A DNA stretch of 64,000 nucleotides from Oreohelix idahoensis (lineage: Eukaryota > Mollusca > Gastropoda > Stylommatophora > Oreohelicidae): contig JAMPIV010019103.1 of assembly GCA_024509875.1 (NCBI GenBank), forward strand, positions 1 to 64,000. The letters run 5' to 3'. The notes under the pieces are model-generated. The model was given only the letters and a program-made list of their open reading frames with translations, was not told the origin of the DNA and did not search any database. A program made the translations under genes and the position numbers. Below are positions 56,313 to 64,000 of this stretch, in pieces (the first letter of the stretch is position 1; every line of letters begins with the position of its first letter).

Positions 56313-58195
56313 CTTTATTAAGGACCTGGACAGATGAGAAGGCGGAAGAGACTGTTACCTCATCGTATCAATACGTGAACGAACTGACCACTCGTTTGAA
56401 AGCTGGATGGAAACTGGCAAATGATAATTTGAAACAAGCCAGGAAGAAACATGCAGCATATTTTAATAGGAAGGCAAAGGACAGGGAACTGGCAGTCGGA
56501 GAGAAGGTGCTGCTTTTACTACCCGGAAGCCAGAATAAATTACAAATTGGTTGGCAAGGTCCATATACGGTTCTAGAGAAGGTGTCTAGAACAAACTATA
56601 AAATTGACAAAAAGGGGAAGGAAAAAGTTTATCATGTAAACCTGTTAAAGAAGTATCTGGACAGACCACTCCAGGAAAGCACCCCTTTATTGACCTTAGC
56701 TATTGCAACCCAGATGCAAAAGGAACCACTCACCTCACATGAATACCCATTACATCCTTGTGAAACAGCAGCACAGGTAAAAGTCAGTAAGCACCTGACT
56801 AAAAACCAGAGGGAGAGAGTTCAAAAGGTTCTGGAGGAACATACAGATGTATTAACAGATAAACCAGGCCATACAAATTTGCTACAGTATGACATGAAAC
56901 TGGTAGACTCAAACCCAATCTGTATGAGAGCCTATTCTATTCCGTTCGCGAAGGAGAAGGCATTAAAGGAAGAAATAGATTATTTATTGAAGGAGGGGAT
57001 TATTTCGCACAGTGAATCATCTTTTAGTTCTAGTGTCGTTTTGTTGAGGAAACCGTCTGGGGAACACAGACTGTGCATAGATTACAGGAAACTGAATGCT
57101 GTCACAGAAGGACAAGTGGATCCATTACCAGACACAAAACAGCTATTTGCCAGACTGAACAAGGCAAAATACTTTTCAAAGGTGGATCTTAGTAAAGGCT
57201 ATTACCAGATCCCAGTGAAGCCTGAAGTGAGACCTTATTTGGCTTTTAGCACTTCGGATGGACATTATGAATTCAATATGCTACCATTCGGACTGAAAAA
57301 TGCTCCGAGTGTGTTTTCAAGGATGATGCGAAAATTGTTGGACCCCCTGAATAACCCATGTATCACAAATTTCATGGATGATATTCTCGTCGCCACCGAG
57401 ACATTTGAAGAACACATTGAAGCTCTGGAGATGTTGTTTGATAGACTTCGGGAGGCGAACTTAACTGCTAGGCCAACAAAATGTTGTATTGGATGCAAAG
57501 AGTTGGAATTCTTGGGGCACACTGTATATCAGGGTAATATGACCCCTGATCCTAAGAACTTGGAAAAACTGCAGAGAGCACCTAAGCCGCAAACAAAAAA
57601 AGACGTGCGATCATTTGTGTCGTTATGCGGATTTTATCAGAAATACATCAAGAATTTTAACGCTATTTGTGCTCCTCTGACGGATCTGACTCGCAAGGGA
57701 CTTCCAGATAAAATTATTTGGACTGCACAATGTGAACTAGCGTTCCAAGAGTTAAAGGAAAAACTCACTAGCAAGCCTATTCTCAAACTGCCTGATTTGA
57801 CACAGGACTTTGTCTTAAGAACCGATGCAAGTAATGTGGGACTCGGAGGGGCTTTGTTGCAAAGATCATCCTCACCTGATGGGGAACTGAAACCAGTCGC
57901 TTATGCAAGCCGTAAATTGAATAAGGCGGAACAAGGATACTCCACAAGCGAAAAAGAATGTTTAGCATTAATCTGGGCAATAAAGAAGTTTCAAATCTAT
58001 CTGTATGGTAGGACATTTGTGGTGGAGACGGATCATCAGCCTCTCGTGTTCTTGTCTCAGGCTAAGCATGAAAACGCAAGATTGCTGAGGTGGTCTTTAT
58101 TGCTTCAACCTTATCAGTTTAGTATCCAATATATCCCAGGCAAATTGAATGTCGGTGCAGATTTCCTCAGTCGGCACCCCTGTGATCAAAATTAG
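56303..58195 (+). CDS. GPY/F, reverse transcriptase and RNase H of element D
   Basis: Intact frame of about 630 codons, -1 relative to the module before it and without an obvious early ATG, so it is probably reached by frameshifting. GPY/F module at about 56500-56660 (GEKVLLLLPGS, GWQGPYTVLEKV, YHVNLLKKY). RT: SSSVVLLRKPSGEHRLCIDY, KVDLSKGYYQIPV, LPFGLKNAPSVFSRMM, FMDDILVA at 57371-57394 (catalytic DD). RNase H: TDASNVGLGGALL near 57822, SEKECLALIWAIKKF, ETDHQPLVFL, ending GADFLSRHP. All catalytic residues that I can check are in place. RT and RNase H copy the element's RNA in the particle. No integrase core is fused. Confidence 0.93.
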   Translation, partial: PDVTLLRTWTDEKAEETVTSSYQYVNELTTRLKAGWKLANDNLKQARKKHAAYFNRKAKDRELAVGEKVLLLLPGSQNKLQIGWQGPYTVLEKVSRTNYKIDKKGKEKVYHVNLLKKYLDRPLQESTPLLTLAIATQMQKEPLTSHEYPLHPCETAAQVKVSKHLTKNQRERVQKVLEEHTDVLTDKPGHTNLLQYDMKLVDSNPICMRAYSIPFAKEKALKEEIDYLLKEGIISHSESSFSSSVVLLRKPSGEHRLCIDYRKLNAVTEGQVDPLPDTKQLFARLNKAKYFSKVDLSKGYYQIPVKPEVRPYLAFSTSDGHYEFNMLPFGLKNAPSVFSRMMRKLLDPLNNPCITNFMDDILVATETFEEHIEALEMLFDRLREANLTARPTKCCIGCKELEFLGHTVYQGNMTPDPKNLEKLQRAPKPQTKKDVRSFVSLCGFYQKYIKNFNAICAPLTDLTRKGLPDKIIWTAQCELAFQELKEKLTSKPILKLPDLTQDFVLRTDASNVGLGGALLQRSSSPDGELKPVAYASRKLNKAEQGYSTSEKECLALIWAIKKFQIYLYGRTFVVETDHQPLVFLSQAKHENARLLRWSLLLQPYQFSIQYIPGKLNVGADFLSRHPCDQN

Positions 58196-58268
58196 AGTAA
58201 TGGCAGACGTGAGGAGTAATTTTACCTATGTGTATCGCTGGTTTTGGAACTTGCCATAGGCATGTTTT

Positions 58269-58282
58269 CAAGTGGGGAGATG
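58269..58282 (+). promoter_or_regulatory. Polypurine tract of element D
   Basis: CAAGTGGGGAGATG directly precedes the 3' LTR start TGTAGTGA. Same tract as in elements A and B. Confidence 0.8.
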
Positions 58283-60078
58283 TGTAGTGAAATTGACCGA
58301 GATACAACGGTAAAATTCCTCCAAGGATAACATTTGAGGATAAAAACATAATGCGTAGGCTGCTGATGTACATGATCGCCTAGACCGCGGGTCATCATCC
58401 CCATAAAATTGACTTGCTAGACAGGAGGGGAACGGCGGATCAAAAGAAAAAAAAAATATGACTGGAAAGGCTAAGGAGACGCAATGGGGGGGAAATGGAT
58501 GAAAGAAAAAAAATTCAAGTCCCCCAAATTGACACGAGGTACGGAATTGGACGTTTTGCGATACCAAGCGCTTGATTTGAATTTGAGCGGAAGAACGCAG
58601 ATGTTAGGAATATTACAAAAATTTAAAAAGTAATTTTTCTTAATATTAATGTTAGGAATATAAAAATTAGCTGGCCGGATGGCCTATTCTGAGCAATGAA
58701 ATAATATGATCTTAATTTTACAAACGGATAGATAATATTGAAGATAATGACAAAAGACAGTGTAGTTCACATCATCGCTAGACTATATTGAATCTAAAAG
58801 TGTCACAATTTGCACACAAAAACACGACCTTGGGAACAGGTGTTCAAAGTTACTTATTATGGAGGAGAGGGTTTTTGAGCGGTAGCTGTGTCTAAATATA
58901 ACTTTTTACGACAAAATTTTAAGGGGAGAGAAAGGTTGCTTCAAAAATCAAGCACATTTTTTTTAGAAACACAAGTAGAGACGGACAGACTAACAGATAA
59001 CCATCCATACTTGACTGAAGCATGACTGAAATGACTTTAGTGTAGAAATTTGAAATTTAAAGTACAACTAGGCAGTGATTGGCCACAGACAATCATATCA
59101 TTAGCGCTCAGACGCGAAAGTGGGGTCATTCTTCAATAATTGTTCAGTGTTAGACACAGATTTTAAAGTGTGGAGTTTTCCCATATGAAAGACAGTGAAT
59201 AAATTTAGGGACGCCATACTATAGCCAGCAGCTCAGCTGAGTTTTGCTAGCAATTCTGTGTTATGTATTCATAATCTGAGCTGTGAGTTTTCTATCGACA
59301 ACAACAAAGCAGAGTCTATTCGGTGGGTGACTTTACTCGAGTGTATCTGTGCAGTTCTTGTGACAGAGACCACCATTATTGCCCGCCAGCACGGAGAGGT
59401 GGGACCGCAAGTTTTCAGCACCAGAGCTACAAAAAGATGAGTGAGCCTCTGGTCTGCTGGACATTCACCAACTATTGGTAGTGACTAATATCCCCATAAA
59501 AATTCCCACCATTTTCTGGACAATGTGTAGTCAATATAGACAGGTGTGATGAGGCCACCCCAACAGCACAAACAGTAACTATCCTCCCAAAGAGATGACT
59601 ACTCGAACTTTTTTTTTAATAAAACTAACTAGTCTAGTACTTAAATATGTACACTCCTGCATTTATTATGTAACATTCCATGCATTTTTTTTCATAAATT
59701 TTCAATCCTTCTTTTAAAACAAGTTCTGGTCAAAATAAAACTTGATCCAGAACAAATAAATGTAATATAATTATATCAAAAACTTTATACACGTGAGTTA
59801 GTTCAGTGTATTTTAACACTTGTTAATCTTATTAGTCTTCTTAAATGTCTGTGGGTGTATTTATAACTAACACACCACATTACACATCATTACCCTAGAC
59901 ACTTTACGTAGCCACATTCATTAAGAAAAAAAAAAATTAAGTGTGAGGTCGTAGTGGTAGCAAGAAAGGCCTTCTGATAATTCTCAACTACATTTTATCT
60001 CAGGAGCCTTCACAGCTGGCCTCATACAAGTTACAGGTAGTAATAACACCATCATACAATACCATCAATACCACTACA
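58283..60078 (+). repeat. 3' LTR of element D
   Basis: 1796 bp, almost identical to 51889-53683. Visible differences include an extra CAA near 59303, CGGATC versus AGTATC near 58437, and small changes in T- and A-run lengths. Confidence 0.95.
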
Positions 60079-61235
60079 CCGTAGCATACGACAGTACAGA
60101 AAGTACGCAACTCTCGTATAATCTTAATTTAGTGTTTGTGCTGTACTAATAAGATTTCCAGAAGTTATTTAGATTTGCAAAGTCTGTTCTGTATTTATTC
60201 ATTATGTTACTGATATCTTTGCGTGTTCCGCCGTCTAGTGTTACTATACCTCCTAGATATACTCGTATAAATGTATTAGTTTTTTCCCAGTTTTTGATTC
60301 CTTATTTTAAGGGGCTCAGGATTTATTACATTGAGCGTCAATTCCTGTCTTCTTCAGGTTGATGTTCAGTCACACTTGTTGGCCGTATTTATTCAGATTG
60401 TTTGTTTTTCTTAGATGTGCTGATGTCAATGTGAGAGTAGTGCAATATCGTCTGAGTATTCAAGATCTTCCAATGTGGTGAACGCTGCCCATTTTAATCC
60501 TCTATGGGTATCCTCTGTTGTCTGGCGCTTCACCCAGTCTATGGTAGTTTAAAATAGAATAGTGGACAAGGATCATCCCTGTCGTACACCTGTTTTCATT
60601 TTGAAAGAAAGGATGCTGTGCTCAACACTGCATGTACAGTTACTAGTGAGGCCTTTTTATGATGGAAACAATATATCTAGGAATTCCATAAGCCTTAGTA
60701 TTTTCGCCAAGCTATCCTTGTGTATGCTGTTAAAAGCCTTTTTCAAAATCGACAAAGTTTATTTATATAGTTGTCTTTGCCATTCTGATATCTGCTCTAT
60801 TACTTTCCTAAGGGTGAAGATAATGACCTGCGCATCATCTGTTCTTTTTTAATCCTGCTTGTCCCGTCCTCAGTTTTTGATCTACTGCTTTTGAGGTTCT
60901 GTGGATAATTATCCTGACTATTATTTTACTAGGAATTGAGAGGTGCATAATTCCTCTCGTTGTTGGAGTCTCTGAGGTTACACTTGCTGGTAATTTGATA
61001 ATTGTTCCTTTCTTCCATTTGAGTGGTGTTGCTTCTGTTTGCTACATTTGTGCAAAGAGTGGTTCTAGGTGTGCTGGTGATAATTCAGGATCAATTTTAA
61101 ATAGTTCTGCGCTGAAGATGTTGTGACCAGGAGCTTTTCCATTCTTCAACCCTGTCACATAAATTGGTTTGCTCTTTTTTCCTCTCCTGCAGTATTGGTA
61201 TTTTCGAGTCACAGTTTACACTTCTTCCTGTAATA
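60079..61235 (-). pseudogene. LINE 5' portion, right of element D
   Basis: Continuation of the LINE at 51440-51888. On the minus strand it follows 27560-28310: a LEYSDDIALL-like box near 60440, KTGVRQG-like sequence near 60580, and CFDSINRDSLWK-type sequence near 60700-60760. RT N-terminal remnants run on to about 61235. Many stops and shifts. Confidence 0.8.
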
Positions 61236-61261
61236 ACTCGTCACGTTTGTTGACCTAACTA

Positions 61262-61835
61262 TCCCTGCTGAGAGAGTAGACAGGTGATGCAATATTGATC
61301 GACAGTCATGTTGATAAAATTCTCGTGTACCAAACATGGATGCGCCAGAATAACACAAAGTTCTCCCCAGCAAGTTCATTTAGCGCTGATACGGCTATTG
61401 TAATTTCCTAATTTCTCTAGTAAAGAGAACACAAGATAGCTGGTCGCACGATGAATGTTTGTTTGCAAACGTACAGGGCAGTAAATTATTCAGGTGGTGA
61501 CACATTGTATACACGCGCCTGAAGACGACGGAAATGTTGTAAGCGCTTCCCGACAGAAGTGTTACGAACACATTACTTGTGATAATGTAAGAAGTTGTAG
61601 TGGTAATCATTACCGAGAAATGACGGAAATACCAAATCCTTATACTGAAAATGACCGTTTGAAATTTACAAACGCATGAGTCACTGCCCGCTTCAAGCTG
61701 GGCAGCCCCCAGTCAATAAGGCGTTGTCCCGCCAGTGTCTGCTTTCCCTATTGGGTGCATGGGGATTAGGGTCAAACCCGAACAGTTGACGGAAAATTTT
61801 GCACCAAGCAATTATGGTAATAGAAATGAGCAAAC
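61262..61835 (+). repeat. LINE 5'-flanking/UTR sequence
   Basis: Repeat block upstream of the LINE endonuclease. Parts of it recur in reverse at 24771-25150, 25490-25800 and 41667-41875. It contains TTTAGCGCTGATA, CCGACAGAAGTGTTAC and TTGGGTGCATGGGGATTAGG. Confidence 0.7.
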
Positions 61836-62740
61836 TCTCAGATTGGGATGCTGGAACGTCCGGACTATGTTGACTGGACTATCCTGATACAGACAGAAGA
61901 AAGACAGCCATAATCAATGATGAGCTTAAACGACTTCAGGTGGATATAGCTGCCTTTCAGGAAACGCGCCTGGCAGGCTCTGGGATGTTGAGTGAGAAGG
62001 ACTACACATTTTATTGGCAAGGGAAAGACCTCAATAAAACTAGAGAACACAGTGTAGGTTTTGCGGTAAAAAAATCGCTAACTAAAATGGTTGAACCCGG
62101 TGAGAATGGATCAGAACGCCTGTTAACGCTCCGCCTGCAAACTAGCGCAGGTCCCATCGCCCTTGTCAGTGTGTATACTCCTACTCTGTACTCTTCCTCA
62201 GATGAGTTCTATAAGAATCTAGTGGCAGTCATCAAAAGCATACCTGGGCAAGAACAGCTTGTTCTTCTTGGTGACTTTAACGCTAGAGTGGGTGCCGATA
62301 ATGTTTCATGGTCTTCATGTTTGGGTAGGTTTGGTATTGGCAAGATGAATGAAAATGGACAACGGCTTTTAGAGTTGTGTGTCCTTCATGACCTCTGCGT
62401 AACCAACACCTACTTTTAGACAAAACCCCAGCATAAGATGTCACAGAGACACCCACGATCCAAGCACTGGCAGCAACTGGATCTGATCCTCGTCAGAAGG
62501 CCACTTCTCAGGTCTGTGCTCTCCATGCGCTCATACCATAGTGCAGACGGTGATACAGATCACTCCTTGGTTGTCTGTAAAATCAGAGCACAACCAAGAA
62601 AACTCCATCGAGTCAGACATGAAGGAAAAAAACGCTTTGATACCAGCAAGACGTCAGACCCTGTTGTCACGAGAGGGTTGATTGTTACTGAAAGAAAGAT
62701 ATCATTGACACAAAGTTGTATCAGGTGATATCAGGATAGC
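61836..62740 (+). pseudogene. LINE ORF2 N-terminus: AP-type endonuclease
   Basis: Begins LRLGCWNVRTM (61836-61868), the usual start of a LINE endonuclease with its Asn. After an indel near 61885 it continues RLQVDIAAFQETRLAGSG (catalytic Glu), FAVKKSLTKMVEPGENG, LVSVYTPTLYSSSDEF, VLLGDFNARVGADN (Asp/Asn), GKMNENGQRLLELC, then after a stop at 62417, HPRSKHWQQLDLILVRR and DTDHSLVVCKI (terminal Asp-His). It would nick target DNA. The RT half is absent here; the piece at 38896-39407 is probably the same family. Confidence 0.87.
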
Positions 62741-63961
62741 GCCAGATAAGGTTCTGGTCTTATAAGAAATACCCCTTTCTCTGAAAAGAGTAAGGGTGTA
62801 TGGACATCAAAGGTAGGATCAAGCTGTATAAGTTCCTAGAGAAGATGGTAATGTATTACTCTAAGTTCCTAAATGCTCCTCTCCAGATCCTCCTCTGTTA
62901 ATACTATTAAGCTCTGCTAGGGGAATTGATTAAACTATCTACCAACAAGAACTGTAGCTTAACTTAAATAATTTAAGTTAGTCTGCTAGTAAATATTTAC
63001 AATTTATTTTTATAGGTTTTTCTTCTCTTGTGTGAAAATCCGAACTTACAATTTAATTACAACATTAAATAAATAAAATCACTTGCAAAATGGTCAGAAG
63101 TATCTAAAATCTTTAAAATTTTAGGAAAGTTCTTCTCTCTTGGTTGAACTCACTCTGGTTGTAGAATATCTATATCTTAATAACACTTTTATTTCACTGT
63201 CATTGAATTTTAGGCTATCACTGGCTATAACTATGCCCAACAAGATGTCATCGTTAGATATGCCTTTCTTAGAATAGTGGTTTTACTGGGTACTTTGAAC
63301 AGTAGCCCTGTTTGGCCACTTATCTAGTGAATTGAAGCCTGTCACACTTCTGACATGGAAGGAAACGTCACATGACGTTCCTCCAGGCAGTGTATACTGG
63401 GTGGCTGTCCCTATGAGCAACAAAGAGCGCTCGCACCACTAGTTCCTGCAGTAGTGGCTGACTCTTTAACGTGTACTTGGATGACAAGATATAACCTGAA
63501 ACACATTTGATTAATCACTATATTGTCTATCACTATCCCTCTAGTAAAGAGGTAGGGGATGAGAGACAGTTTTCAGACAGTGTGCAAGTAGATGCAAAGG
63601 GCATAATATATCAGTAATAACACAATTCAGTTCACTGTGAATACAATTTTCTCCAAATCTTTAGTTAGAGCCATTTGTCCATGATTCGCCTCCATAAAGT
63701 TATTAGGTTTTGTGAAAAAAATACTAAGTAATATATGAAACAATACAGTAAAGTAATTCCTTTCATCCTTTCCTTTGTTCCTGGTGTGTGTCCCATTCCA
63801 TCAAGAAATAATTCTTTAAATGCTTTTCTAAAACCATGGACGCCCTTTCTGCTTCCATTCTTAATTTATTTGACTATACGCAGGCTGGTTTAGCCTCCAG
63901 AAATTACACAGTAGTTTTAAATACATGTACACACTTCCTAACGCACAAGTTAATTAACAAG

Positions 63962-63963
<2 letters not shown>
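62741..63963. other. No recognisable feature
   Basis: AT-rich sequence beyond the LINE fragment. No frame, repeat or motif recognised on either strand. Confidence 0.4.

Positions 63964-64000
<37 letters not shown>
63964..64000. repeat. (TA)n microsatellite, cut by the window edge
   Basis: ATATAT run reaching the last base. Confidence 0.95.

Larger units (their letters stand above)
51889..60078 (+). mobile_element. Ty3/gypsy element D, full length and recent (core-less integrase lineage)
   Basis: 8190 bp with LTRs 51889-53683 and 58283-60078, a perfect 5-bp target duplication CCGTA (51884-51888, 60079-60083), primer site, Gag-protease, core-less integrase-position module, GPY/F-RT-RNase H and polypurine tract, all in plus orientation. 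The two LTRs differ at very few sites (for example one extra CAA near 59303), so insertion was recent. Order Gag-PR-(IN)-RT-RH is the Gmr1-type order. No env: only 87 bases lie between the RNase H stop and the LTR. It interrupts a LINE. Confidence 0.95.

Noticed and set aside
57265..57522. 85-codon minus-strand frame, repeated at 4383-4640 (plus) and 13835-14092 (minus)
   Set aside because: It is the antisense of the RT palm in each element and is conserved only because RT is.
58196..58282. Possible env gene after RNase H, which would make D a retrovirus-like element
   Set aside because: Only 87 bases separate the stop from the LTR; no membrane or signal sequence anywhere in the internal region.

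Overview
This is a repeat-choked, AT-rich stretch of an animal nuclear genome. Evidence for a metazoan: two spliced exons of a neprilysin-type (M13) metallopeptidase, tRNA-derived SINEs, several non-LTR retrotransposon (LINE) families, a Tc1-like transposase remnant, and Ty3/gypsy elements of the type whose integrase lies upstream of reverse transcriptase (Gmr1-type order). There are no bacterial operons, rRNA genes or CRISPR arrays. A marine invertebrate, perhaps a mollusc or other lophotrochozoan, is my guess; the sequence does not prove it.

Layout. 1-24.2 kb is a nest of related Ty3/gypsy elements. The window opens inside the 5' LTR of element B. That LTR is split by a reverse-strand element A (1358-9928, LTR to LTR, C-rich target duplication). 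B's internal region (10614-14852) follows, then an LTR shared by B and a third element C (14853-17325), then C's internal region (17326-21259), whose second half is badly degraded and ends in an almost pure poly-A stretch, and then a diverged LTR. 24.2-32.2 kb is a graveyard of LINE pieces, two SINEs, tandem repeats and a Tc1 remnant around the last two exons of the M13 peptidase gene (reverse strand, 28.5 and 32.3 kb). 32.4-44.6 kb holds a nearly intact RTE-like LINE (35.1-36.9 kb), a LINE remnant carrying a complete solo LTR (39408-41666), and long stretches where I recognise nothing.

44.6-47.6 kb is the most unusual object: a pol-less LTR element with one 520-526 codon ORF that joins a Gag-like N-terminus to a cold-shock domain followed by two CCHC zinc knuckles, the domain pair and spacing of the RNA-binding protein LIN28. 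It has a primer-binding-like site, a polypurine tract and an 1159-bp 3' LTR, but its 5' LTR is replaced by a short palindrome. 51.9-60.1 kb is the youngest element, D: two almost identical 1.8-kb LTRs, a perfect 18-base tRNA-Pro-type primer site, Gag-protease, an integrase-position module without a catalytic core, and an intact RT-RNase H reading frame. It sits inside a LINE with a 5-bp target duplication. 61.3-62.7 kb is a LINE 5' end with endonuclease.

How the parts relate. Elements A and C carry a normal DDE integrase core between the H2C2 finger and the C-terminal GPY/F domain; D and B carry the same different, core-less module there. A and D are nearly identical on both sides of the swap, so the module has moved by recombination, and D's fresh LTRs suggest that core-less elements were mobilised recently, presumably with integrase supplied in trans. 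No env-like gene is present. Many frameshifts, especially at A-runs in elements B and C, may be assembly error rather than biology.
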